From Siphonodentalium dalli (taxonomy: Eukaryota > Mollusca > Scaphopoda > Gadilida > Siphonodentaliidae): DNA of 64,000 nucleotides. How positions within the stretch are numbered: the stretch's first letter is position 1; each line of letters starts with the position of its first letter. Below, in pieces: positions 24,466 through 33,119 of this stretch. The stretch is taken from assembly GCA_032622095.1 (NCBI GenBank), contig CP136066.1, positions 201,214,978-201,278,977 of the forward strand, written 5' to 3'. A program made the position numbers and the translations under genes. A model generated the notes under the pieces. The model saw nothing but the letters and a program-made list of their open reading frames with translations, was not told the DNA's origin and did no database searches.

Positions 24466-24669
24466 AATTAAGAGTTATTCTTGATGTCATTTAGTGAGTA
24501 TGACTAATGACAGAGTTAGTCATAGTGACTCGCGGAAAGGTGTGGGTTAGTCAAAGTGACCCCAAATGCTTGTGACTTACCCTTTATTGAACTTATTACC
24601 GGTATATCCGCATTACCTACGCCATAACTGTACTGGTCAATGATGATTTAGTGCTGAAAGGGTTATATA

Positions 24670-25130
24670 TACTTCATCAAGCCTGCAAATAGCGTGTCTG
24701 TCATTTGCAGAATGAGGTCCCCAGAGGGTGAATTTAGTGATGCTATCTCGCATAGTGGGCTAGCATCACTAAATTCACCCTCTGGGGATCTCATTCTGCT
24801 AAGGCCCTCAACTGCTATGGCAGACCTGGGATCTGATTGAAGTTCCCCAGTTGAAGTTGGGGATGTTCACCCATTGGGCACCTCAATTATGAATTTTATC
24901 TTCTGCAAATTATGGGATATAGAAACTTCCTAGAAGGGAAATGTAACTGAAAACAATGTTAATTTGATACTATAGATACTTCCAAGAAGATGAGGCCTAA
25001 GCATAATGAGGTCTCCAGAGGGTGAATTTGGTGATGCTAGCCCGCTGTGTGGGATAGCGTCACTAAATTCACCCTCTGGGGACCTCATTCTGCAAATGAC
25101 AGACACGCTATTTGCAGGCTTGTACTTCAT
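24670..25130 (-). mobile_element. Hairpin MITE of the CAAGCCT family, full copy
   Basis: The exact 8-bp target duplication TACTTCAT (24670-24677, 25123-25130) flanks a 445-bp element starting CAAGCCTGCAAATAGCGTGT and ending with its inverse. Two internal hairpins are built from CAGAATGAGGTCCCCAGAGG / CCTCTGGGGACCTCATTCTG and contain GCTAGCCCGC-like turns. The 8-bp duplication and CA...TG ends point to hAT mobilisation. The unique middle part matches the copies at 24075 and 37849. Confidence 0.85.
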
Positions 25131-25193
25131 GAAACTTATTGATGGTGAAACCCAGTGGTTTTGTTAGAACTTTATTGAGTCATTATAGTCTCA

Positions 25194-25530
25194 TTAACCC
25201 TTTACCCAACAGAAGGGCCCTGTGCCAATGCATTCTCTTATATATGCGAGTCGACCATAGGTCGCCTCGCATATATAAGAGAATGCATTGGCTTAACACA
25301 TTAAAAATTATAAAATTGTTAAAGAATGTAAGAAAAAATGGTAAAAAGTGTTAAAAAAAGATTTTTTTTAGGCCAATGCATTCTCTTATATATGCGAGGC
25401 GACCTATGGTCGACTCCCATATATAAGAGAATGCATTGGCACAGGGCTAACTGTAACTATCACAATGTGGTCAAGGAGCCGGTTCCAATGATATCCATAT
25501 TTGTATGGTTCTATTGAGACAGACATATGA
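25194..25530 (+). mobile_element. TTAA-type double-hairpin element, right end unclear
   Basis: Starts TTAACCCTTTACCCAACAGA, then two ~65-bp palindromes of the form CCAATGCATTCTCTTATATA...TATATAAGAGAATGCATTGG, with GCGAGTCGACCATAGGTCGC at the turn. Sequence after 25450 (CCGGTTCCAATGATATCCAT) matches the 44.3-kb copy in inverse orientation and then decays, so the right tip cannot be placed. Confidence 0.7.
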
Positions 25531-26336
25531 GAAACGACGCATTGTTTTGGTTGACATTATTTGATATGAAGCATGAAGTTGTTCACTCAAATTTCTCCTC
25601 GATTGAATCCGTTCTGGTGAACCCATTCACCTAATGTATAGGGGCATGTGATAACATAATTCCAGGAAAGAATTTCACATATTATCATCTTTATTATATC
25701 CTCGAAGAGAATGGGGGTATACTGGATTGATCTTGTCCGTCTGTCATTCCAAATCCGTCCATCCGTCCATCCTTAGAATTGTCAAGTAATTTGTTCGTTC
25801 ATCACATTTTGTTTTTACAATTTGGTTTCCAACCCGCCATATTTCAATTTTCACCATGGGGGTATCCCAGCACCCGTGGTGCAAACTCTTGTTTGCATAC
25901 ATGCAGTCTTGAAATCAGGGTTTATAAAACAAAATATGTTGTTGTTGTAATTGTGGCCACAGTGAAACAGTGGTTCCAGAACCCACATAATATAGTTTTT
26001 AGCCCATACAAAATATGTTGTTGTTGTAATTGTGGCCACAGTGAAACAGTGGTTCCAGAACCCACATAATATAGTTTTTAGCCCATTGCTGATGAATTCT
26101 ATGTATATTAGTTTCCTTTTCTCTTTGTAGATCATGTTACCAATGGGTATGTATAATTATCTTATACTCACAGGGATGTGCTCAGATTTTAAAATGGCTT
26201 ATGAGTAAATTCTACACATTTTAAGACATATTAAATAGTTCAATTCAAGCAATTATTTTTTTATGTAATATTCTCCCTCGAGAACAGCAAGAGAATATTA
26301 ATGCAAAATGATAAAATTGCATCAACAAGTGGTAAA
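25531..26336. other. Unassigned stretch with an ~80-bp tandem duplication
   Basis: 25929-26083 holds two direct copies of an ~78-bp unit (AAAATATGTTGTTGTTGTAA, CCAGAACCCACATAATATAG). A CCGTCCATCCGTCC tract lies near 25755. No gene was recognised. Confidence 0.6.
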
Positions 26337-26465
26337 TACAGTAATGCCCTAAGTAATCGACCCCACAGCAGAATTATGGGTAACTTTTCAGGATTTAGTC
26401 AGAAATATGGCTTGTTGCCATTCATCGGAAAACTCTCCCCCAATCCTGAAAAGTTACCCATAATT

Positions 26466-27253
26466 TGTGCCAATACGGGTACATATAACTCTTAAGGCTA
26501 TCAGAACGGTTTGATTATTTATTTACAACAAAGTCAATAATGTTCAATCATCGGCATCTGGGTTTCTCTTCCTGTCGTCTGCTTGGTTTAGGGTCTTCTT
26601 CCGTCTTCATAGGTTGGGTGTGTCTGCTCGTCTTCTACTCGGTTGAGTTCCGGTTGAGTTTGTCTTCCTGTCGTCTGCTCTTCTTCTTCCGTCGGTGCAT
26701 CAGTGGGACGTTGTTAGAACCACAAGAGTCATAATGTTACCATGTGTTTACGTCCATACTTTCGGCTGTTTGTCCTAGCGTCCGAGAATTCTTGATACTC
26801 GCTGTGTGGTCAGATAGAACTGGTTATCGGTGTCGGCTTTCTTCTTACTAAATACACAGAGGGCGTTAATGACGGCCCGGTGCATCTTCACGGCGAATCG
26901 GTTCCAGGCGTACCTAGGGTAATCGGGCGATCGTCATCTCCCTATGCGTCCTATAGACTCTTCTCCTTATCCATCACGCGGCGTCAGGTTTCGGTAGCTT
27001 TTCTGGGCGAGACATCTGGTCTCGCTAATCCTCAAGATCTTTCTGTTTACTCCCCAAATCATTTCCCTATGTATGTGTCGGGGATGGTTATTTTATGGAC
27101 GTCCGCTAATTCGTTTTGGTGCCCAGTATTTTGCGGTCTAGATGTGGTCAACAGCGGCGCTGATATGTGTGGTAATCGAGCGCCCCTCTGACTTAGAGAT
27201 TGCCTGTCTTCTTCCCGGGTTGAAAGTTATGTCCCTGGGGTTGTCTTGGCACA
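26466..27253 (-). repeat. 3' LTR (relative to the element)
   Basis: 788 bp, with 8-bp inverted tips TGTGCCAA...TTGGCACA. About ten substitutions separate it from the other LTR (roughly 1.3%), so insertion is fairly recent. On the minus strand AATAAA occurs at 26523-26518, about 50 bases before the end of the LTR, a plausible poly(A) signal. Confidence 0.93.
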
Positions 27254-27270
27254 TTACTCCTTCACTTTTT
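27254..27270 (-). promoter_or_regulatory. Candidate polypurine tract
   Basis: Directly upstream of the 3' LTR on the minus strand lies a purine-rich run reading AAAAAGTGAAGGAGTAA. This is the expected place for the plus-strand primer of reverse transcription. Two T residues interrupt it. Confidence 0.55.
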
Positions 27271-27274
27271 CGAT

Positions 27275-27865
27275 TTAAAGTTGATCTTGAAATCGCAAGT
27301 CCAATACGTTGCTGCGTAGCAGGTTGATGATTCGTCGGAGTAGTTCGCAACAGCGGCATCGGTGAATGAGAGGCCTCCGTTGTTCGTATGTCCGTCGGTG
27401 TCGTTGGTACGGCTGCTGTCGTGCTCTAGCATAGGTTCGCTGGCGAGTCTGGATCGGCTGTCGGTGTTCGTCCGTGAAGTAGTACCAATCGGGGTCGATG
27501 TCGATGAGTGCATCTTCAGTTTCTCTGGGCGGGCTGTAAGGCGGGGGAGGTGACTGCATTGCGTAATATCGTCTATGCTCGGTGTAAGGCTGTACCCATG
27601 GCTGGTTGTAGGATGTGGGTGACTGCATGCGCGTCATCATGTCGAGGTAGCTTTCATGCGGCCGCCTGCTGGTGGATGGTCGTGCATCTGAATTGGGTGT
27701 CATATCGTCGTCATCGGATGTCGAGGTATTTTCGTCCTCAATGTCCGAGTATGGGGGTAGGTTCTGACAACTGGTCGACCCTTGTTCCACCGCCATGGTC
27801 AGCCTGTAATACTCAAACGGATATTTGTGTGAGGTTTGAGAACAAATGACACAGTCAGTATACAC
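27275..27865 (-). CDS. Accessory ORF beside the 3' LTR, proline/arginine-rich
   Basis: 196 codons on the minus strand, between the env-like remnant and the 3' LTR. The second ATG (27796) has a near-ideal context (ACCATGG) and would give 173 residues. Visible regions in the longer form: an acidic stretch (DIEDENTSTSDDDD) near residues 40-55, a proline-rich patch QSPPPPYSPP near residue 105 that contains the PPxY pattern recognised by WW-domain ubiquitin ligases, and a C-terminal third rich in arginine with a CRCC cluster. No signal peptide or membrane helix. A virion-budding or RNA-binding role is only inference from these motifs. It is uninterrupted, unlike gag. It could also be a C-terminal part of the env region in another frame. 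Confidence 0.6.
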   Translation of the reverse strand: MYTDCVICSQTSHKYPFEYYRLTMAVEQGSTSCQNLPPYSDIEDENTSTSDDDDMTPNSDARPSTSRRPHESYLDMMTRMQSPTSYNQPWVQPYTEHRRYYAMQSPPPPYSPPRETEDALIDIDPDWYYFTDEHRQPIQTRQRTYARARQQPYQRHRRTYEQRRPLIHRCRCCELLRRIINLLRSNVLDLRFQDQL

Positions 27866-28238
27866 AATGGTTACTTTTCCAATTTATCGGTATCGCTTGA
27901 GGGTCGTCAGATCGGCCCAATACGAAAATGGAATTTACAACTAATTATATAGATGGATTGGTTGACGAACAGTTAAACACAAGATAAGTCGGGGTGATTG
28001 ATTTCAATCATCAAAACGTATGACTGAATGTCGGGATTTATAGTCCCTATTCAACGCTTGCTATAATCATTCTGATGATTATACAACTATAATACCCTGG
28101 ACATCGTTATGCAACAATTAATATTTGAAATATATGAAATGCATAAATGTCTATATACATGCAAATGATTCTGATATCCGCGCAACAATAATTACGGAGG
28201 AAATTCGGAATACATTAATATACGATACATAATTAATA
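27866..28238 (-). other. Spacer between env remnant and accessory ORF
   Basis: About 370 bases of AT-rich sequence inside the LTR element. No ORF of note on either strand. Confidence 0.4.
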
Positions 28239-28640
28239 CTAATCCAAATCCGCCACAGATGTGGTCAGCCTCTGACGGCTATAATTGGATATACATGTAG
28301 GCGTTCCTGAGTGTTGTCCCGGAATAGCGCAGACGGCTTTGGTGCATCCGTCTCCATTGTTTCGTCTAGCTATGGGCTCTTTGAACACGGCATTCGGGAT
28401 ATCCTCAGGTCGCTGGTCTAACTGCTTATTATACATAATGGCTAACCTTGGTAAATGTCGTTTAACAAATTTCCACCCGAATCGGTGGGTCAAGATAATG
28501 AAAATTACTACTGTAACTACGTTACTAGGGCAAAATACCACCCTGGCCACCTCTACCATTCATTGGGGTAATACTTTTTCGTTCACTAAGTCAGTCGTGA
28601 GCATATTTTCGATCGTGTTTATTTGAGCGGGGTGCGCTTA
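28239..28640 (-). pseudogene. Env-like remnant: membrane anchor and cytoplasmic tail
   Basis: The minus-strand frame 28559-28239 encodes 106 residues. A hydrophobic segment, NVVTVVIFIILTHRFGW, lies near residues 13-29 and a basic stretch (KFVKRHL) follows, as expected for a single-pass type I membrane anchor. The same frame is open for about 25 more codons upstream (to about 28638), separated by one TGA at 28562-28560. That codon may be a point mutation. No ectodomain, signal peptide or furin-like site is readable between here and the integrase remnant, so most of the glycoprotein is gone. Position after pol and the anchor suggest env, but sequence identity to a named env family is not established. 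Confidence 0.5.
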
Positions 28641-28908
28641 AACGCAGTAACCCTAAGGGTGGCGGCGTGCACGTCGGCGCGGTGCTCGTTATCTCTCGGC
28701 GCGTGATTGTAAAGTTTAAGGGTTTATTTATTGAATTGCTACGCGCAAGTGTCGGGTTTCATGGGGACGCGCGACCTGTGATCGATAGGGGCACGACTAC
28801 TTATTTCGACTTGGTTGGGCCACTGGGTTAAATATTACGGAGCCAGGTTAGGTTTGCCAATAAGCCAGTTAAGGGTAGGGTCGCATTTCTTCTGTAATGG
28901 ACCCCAGG

Positions 28909-29754
28909 TCACTGTTTCGAGCACTCTATTATTATCGCTGATAGCAGGGCTTGAAACGACGGTTTGCCTATTAAGTTGCTGCTCGCTCCATTCATGAGCT
29001 GCTTACACTTGCGAGGGGCCGGTACGGGCCTACATTCACGAGGGGTTTGTTCAATGGCGGCCACTTCCATTAACTCATCCTCTGAGCTGTCATCACTCGT
29101 AAACATCTTTGTTACTTTGCGCCCGTGTCGACGAAGCGCTGGAGCGCGTCGTGCTTTGGCACTCGGCTCTGGTCTCTCGTCCATGGACGAGTCAGGGTTT
29201 TGTAGCGGCTCTGAGCGCGCGAGTCGCGTTTTTCTACGCTGTAAGCGCATCTTAAGCTCGCTTAAAGGGACATCTTCGTCATCGGAGTCCGAACATTGTC
29301 TCCGATATCGAGCGATTACATCATCTGGTAATGGTTCTGTTTCATCGCCAGAAGACCCACCCACAGGGTTAGGGGCAGGAACGTCGCTATCTTCGTCTTC
29401 GGGGGGAACAACATACGTTTGAGCACGCTTGTTGTTGTCAGTTTTGGGGATTTCCCATTCAAGGTTGGCCTTGCGCATGTGTTCAGCGTGGGATTGTGTG
29501 ACTTTCCCAGTTAATTGATTCCTTAACTCAAAAGTAACGGGCGTTATTTGCTTGGTTATGCGGAAGTAGGGTTTCCATTTGCTTTCAAGTTTGCTTTTTC
29601 GTAAGTGATTCTTAACATAGACGGCCTCGCCAATCTCGAATTTGGTGTCTGTGGCCTTTTTGTTAAATTTCGCTGCTTGTTGGCGTTTCGCCTGTTTCAC
29701 GTGTTTGTGTACCATCATAAATGATTTAGGCTGTTGCTGTAATGTTATTTGACA
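28909..29754 (-). pseudogene. Integrase C-terminal fragment with long acidic/basic tail
   Basis: The frame is open from just after the protease stop (29755) to 28909; the first ATG is at 29718. Residues 27-80 resemble the GPY/F-type C-terminal domain of gypsy integrases: FEIGEAVYVKN, then SKLESKWKPYFRI, then a short beta pattern ending in SHAEHMRKA. A tail of about 190 residues follows, with acidic clusters (EDEDSD, SDSDDEDV, SDDSSEDE) and arginine-rich blocks. The zinc-binding HHCC region and the D,D-35-E core are absent. The frame is the same as that of the protease, so the lost section of pol was removed without a frame change, but a TAA stands at the join. Confidence 0.7.
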
Positions 29755-30441
29755 TTAACCTTTCCCAGCACGATTGCGTCTTCGTCCATACGTGACTGAT
29801 TTTCCAACTACACTGCCGCGCCGTAGATAAACGGTTTTATTAGTGTTGTTCACAAGTAGCAATGGGACTTGATGTCTTTTACCTAGTTCCGAAATCGACT
29901 TCCTTACCTCCAAACCGGGTTTTGATGCTAGGTAACCTTTCTCGATTTGGGCCACCTCTACTAATGTCGACTTGTGAAGAGAAGCTAAGTTTTTTGATTT
30001 TCCCATACATAAAGTTGATGTTTGGGGCTTTAAGCTAACCTTGCTGGTCAATCTCAGCAGGGAAGCTATGTGCGCGTCCGATTCCAATGGGACGTACACG
30101 TCACTGACCTTGAGGCATCCCAGGTCATAATATAGTCTGACCCCCCGAGAGGTCAACCAGTCCCTCCCTAAGATCATATTCCGGGTCATCTCATTCACCA
30201 CATAAAATTTGTGGGTTAATTTTAGTTTCGCCATTCTGAAGGTTAGTTCCACGCTACCAAGTACGCCCAGTGACTTCCCATTCACGGAGCTAAGGTTAAT
30301 GTGTTCCCTAGTTAGTTTTGGTCGAAACTGTAATGCGTCATAGACGCGTTTGTGAATCAATGACACTTCCGCGCCAATATCCACCAATGAGCGATATTTA
30401 TCTTTACCTATTCTAACTAAACATGAGCTGGGGTTTCCCAC
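29755..30441 (-). CDS. Retroviral-type aspartic protease region of pol
   Basis: 228 codons from the first ATG, minus strand. Active-site motif LVDIGAEVSLIHK is near residues 15-28 and the second conserved block NMILGRDWL near residues 88-96, as in retropepsins. The family motif is D-T/S-G; here the middle residue is isoleucine (DIG), which may impair catalysis. Retropepsins act as dimers and cut the Gag and Pol polyproteins. The frame is -1 relative to gag, which suggests a Gag-Pol made by -1 frameshifting; the slip site was not identified. After about residue 110 the sequence has no match I recognise and ends at TAA (29757-29755), where the deletion join lies. Confidence 0.72.
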   Translation of the reverse strand: MGNPSSCLVRIGKDKYRSLVDIGAEVSLIHKRVYDALQFRPKLTREHINLSSVNGKSLGVLGSVELTFRMAKLKLTHKFYVVNEMTRNMILGRDWLTSRGVRLYYDLGCLKVSDVYVPLESDAHIASLLRLTSKVSLKPQTSTLCMGKSKNLASLHKSTLVEVAQIEKGYLASKPGLEVRKSISELGKRHQVPLLLVNNTNKTVYLRRGSVVGKSVTYGRRRNRAGKG

Positions 30442-30491
30442 AATATTGATACTAAACTTCCTCTCATATGTGGCCTCAATGAGAGGATTCC

Positions 30492-30953
30492 TTAGTTTTT
30501 TGTGTATGTGGGCGGGGTCATTAGTCGTGGTGGTTCGTTTAATGTCGGATATCTTCGGCTGTGACGCGGTGTATCATGGGATAGGTCACGTGATCGATTC
30601 GGCTGATCTCGGCGGATTCCCCTAGGTGGCGTTACTGGCGCGTTCCATTGCTTTTGCTTCGAATCTCCGGATTTAGAGGGGCAATTTCTAGCCAAGTGAT
30701 TACCTTCGCAAACCCAGCAAGATACGTGCCTTCGGTTTTCGGTCTTAAAGGGGCAGTCGCGAGCGAAATGGTCACCTTGACACGTCCAACATTCGACTGT
30801 TCGTGGTTTAACCACCGCTTCGACATGCACCTGTCTCGGGCGTTATCGGTGTTCTCGGGTTGTGTGGTTATCGCGTGCGCATATATCGCAGGTTGCTCTC
30901 GCGTTTTTGTTTCTGAAACTATCGATTTCCATTGCTTCCGATTCGTTTTCGTT
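30492..30953 (-). pseudogene. Gag nucleocapsid part with CCHC zinc knuckles
   Basis: Same frame as the upstream gag ORF, but cut off by TAA at 30956-30954 and by a second TAA at about 30845-30843. After the second stop the frame encodes two zinc knuckles, CWTCQGDHFARDC and CWVCEGNHLARNC (both C-X2-C-X4-H-X4-C), which bind RNA in nucleocapsid proteins. A third, degenerate knuckle-like block (CDICA...H...) lies between the two stops. The C-terminus is rich in R, P, S and T. The two stops explain why the element cannot make a full Gag. Confidence 0.78.
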
Positions 30954-31574
30954 TTAATTTTTGCGGCCCGTTCGTAGGTTGAATACCCGTCGGATCCCCA
31001 TTTCCCGCATGGCGATTTCGGCTGCCAATTTTAGTGTCTTCGGCGCATCTTTGATCAACTTCATTTTCAAACTGTCGCTTCTTAAAGCGTCAATATAAAA
31101 CCCTACGAGTTGGCCTTCAACCGCGTTGATCCCACCGGTTTGATCTCGGTATGCCACCGTCGCGATCTCCAAAATTCGTTCGGCAAGCACATGTAAATTT
31201 TCGTTTTGTTTTTGCTTGATTTTTCTTAGCATCGAAAAGGCGAATTGATTGTCATTTATCTCGGCAAATCGACTAGATAATTCGGTTTTTGTGTCTTGCC
31301 ACGTGGCGTTAGGATTCGTGGCCAAATATCTTTGTAAAAAATCTGAAACGGGGCCCGTGGCGCTCTGGAATGCCATATAGGGCTTCTTTGCTTCGTTAGC
31401 GCCGGTTAGGATCGCGCATTTTTCTATCGACTTGACCCACCCGTGGTATTTCGTGGGGTCCCCGTCAAATGACGTCACTACCTGTGTCACCGTAGTCATG
31501 GCCATCACAGCAATTTGAGAATTGATAGACTCTGTTAATGGGGCGAAAACACCAGCTGATTGTTGGGTAGCCAT
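30954..31574 (-). CDS. Gag, capsid-like N-terminal part
   Basis: The ATG at 31574 is preferred over one five codons upstream because it has A at -3 and G at +4. It gives 206 residues to TAA at 30954. The block FDGDPTKYHGWVKSIEK at about residues 36-52, the tryptophan in NATWQDTKTELSSRF near residue 92, and LVGFYIDALRSDSLKMKLI near 155 follow the pattern of Ty3/Gypsy Gag capsid domains, largely helical. Gag assembles the particle that holds the element RNA. The reading frame continues beyond the stop into the zinc knuckles, so the stop is a degenerate mutation and not the natural end. Confidence 0.75.
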   Translation of the reverse strand: MATQQSAGVFAPLTESINSQIAVMAMTTVTQVVTSFDGDPTKYHGWVKSIEKCAILTGANEAKKPYMAFQSATGPVSDFLQRYLATNPNATWQDTKTELSSRFAEINDNQFAFSMLRKIKQKQNENLHVLAERILEIATVAYRDQTGGINAVEGQLVGFYIDALRSDSLKMKLIKDAPKTLKLAAEIAMREMGIRRVFNLRTGRKN

Positions 31575-31680
31575 TATGATAATAAACAATTAGACTCACG
31601 TTTTGCGAATTTTCCCACACTGTTTTTGTTCACACTGTTCCTCTTCTGGTTTCACGTTGTGTCTGTGATTAGCGTTCAGA

Positions 31681-31710
31681 TCCTGGCTCGAAGGCACCAG
31701 TTAAGAGATA
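31681..31710 (-). promoter_or_regulatory. Candidate primer-binding site
   Basis: Just inside the 5' LTR, on the minus strand, TGGTGCCTTCGAGCCAGGA starts 11 bases after the LTR end. It begins with TGG, as expected for pairing with a tRNA 3' CCA end. I could not identify the tRNA and the spacing is longer than usual, so this is tentative. Confidence 0.35.
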
Positions 31711-32498
31711 TGTGCCAATACGGGTACATATAACTCTTAAGGCTATCAGAACGGTTTGATTATTTATTTACAACAAAGTCAATAATGTTCAATCATCGGC
31801 ATCTGGGTTTCTCTTCCTGTCGTCTGCTCTGTTTAGGTTCTTCTTCCGTCTTCATAGGTTGGGTGTGTCTGCTCGTCTTCTACTCGGTTGAGTTCCGGTT
31901 GAGTTTGTCTTCCTGTCGTCTGCTCTTCTTCTTCCGTCGGCGCATCAGTGGGACGTTGTTAGAACCACAAGAGTCATAATGTTACCTTGTGTTTACGTCC
32001 ATACTTTCGGCTGTTTGTCCTAGCGTCCGAGAATTCTTGATACTCGCTGTGTGGTCAGATAGAACTGGTTATCGGTGTCGGCTTTCTTCTTACTAAATAC
32101 ACAGAGGGCGTTAATGACGGCCCGGCGCATCTTCACGGCGAATCGGTTCCAGGCGTACCTAGGGTAATCGGGCGATCGTCATCTCCCTATGCGTCCTATA
32201 GACTCTTCTCCTTATCCATCACGCTGCGTCAGGTTTCGGTAGCTTTTCTAGGCGAGACATCTGGTCTCGCTAATCCTCAAGATCGTTCTGTTTACTCCCC
32301 AAATCATTTCCCTATGTATGTGTCGGGGATGGTTATTTTATGGACGTCCGCTAATTCGTTTTGGTGCCCAGTATTTTGCGGTCTAGATGTGGTCAACAGC
32401 GGCGCTGATATGTGTGGTAATCGAGCGCCCCTCTGACTTAGATATTGCCTGTCTTCTTCCCGGGTTGAAAGTTATGTCCCTGGGGTTGTCTTGGCACA
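31711..32498 (-). repeat. 5' LTR (relative to the element)
   Basis: 788 bp, the same length and tips as the LTR at 26466-27253, with about ten substitutions. It should carry the promoter for minus-strand transcription. I do not see a strong TATA box placement. Confidence 0.93.
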
Positions 32499-32543
32499 AA
32501 TTCTGCTGTGGTTATGGAGTCGATTACTTAGAGTATTACTGTA

Positions 32544-32951
32544 ACAGTGAAAACCCATATGAAGGGAGTTTCATAAACTATTCGTCCATAATATATTTAT
32601 TTTTTATATTTTTAATTACTCATATCTGCCTTTTTGTGAGCTTTGATGTGGGTAGGTTTGCTCTAAATTCCGGTTTCTATGGTTACGGATTTTCATTTTA
32701 GAGATTAATGGATAATATCTATTTTATGACGATCAACCTAGATGTGGTCACATTTGTTCATGTAAATGAGAATTCAGGTCATTCACAAAATATCCCAAAT
32801 ATCCATGTTTTATATGTAACTTCACTATCAGATATAGTGAAGTGATCTATTACCAACATATAATCAACTGACATTCAGCAGAAATTATCCGGCATGTCAG
32901 TTTTCAACCGATTATCATGATGCCTTTAAAATAAAAAATGGTGTCACATCC
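32544..32951. other. Unassigned stretch
   Basis: About 410 AT-rich bases between the two palindromic MITE copies. Nothing recognised. Confidence 0.5.
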
Positions 32952-33119
32952 TACAGTAATGCCCTAATTAATCGACTCCCTAACCACAGCAGAATTATGG
33001 GTAACTTTTCAGGATTTAGTCGGAAATATGGCTTGTTGCCATTCATCTGAAATCTCTCGGCGAGAGCTTTCCGATGAATTGCAACAAGCCATATTTTCGA
33101 CTAACCCATATAAAAATCC

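Larger units (their letters stand above)
26462..32502 (-). mobile_element. Internally deleted Ty3/Gypsy-like LTR retrotransposon
   Basis: The 6033-bp element (26466-32498) is flanked by AATT duplications (26462-26465, 32499-32502). It is transcribed on the minus strand. Parts in order: 5' LTR, putative primer site, gag with zinc knuckles, protease, integrase C-terminus, env-like remnant, accessory ORF, purine tract, 3' LTR. Reverse transcriptase, RNase H and the integrase catalytic core are missing. Order of parts, CCHC knuckles and 4-bp duplication fit Ty3/Gypsy (Metaviridae); an env-like gene suggests an errantivirus- or retrovirus-like lineage. It cannot move without a helper. Confidence 0.88.
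26337..32543. mobile_element. Palindromic TA-flanked MITE split by the LTR retrotransposon
   Basis: The left part (26339-26465) begins CAGTAATGCCCTAAGTAATC and the right part (32499-32541) ends with the inverse tip GAGTATTACTG. TA dinucleotides flank both. An intact relative is at 51171-51389. Joining the two parts across one AATT restores the continuous CCCATAATTCTGCTGTGG seen in other copies, so the LTR element entered this MITE afterwards. Confidence 0.85.

Noticed and set aside
28964-29422. 152-codon plus-strand ORF
   Set aside because: It is the antisense of the integrase tail, whose serine/acidic bias leaves the opposite strand open.
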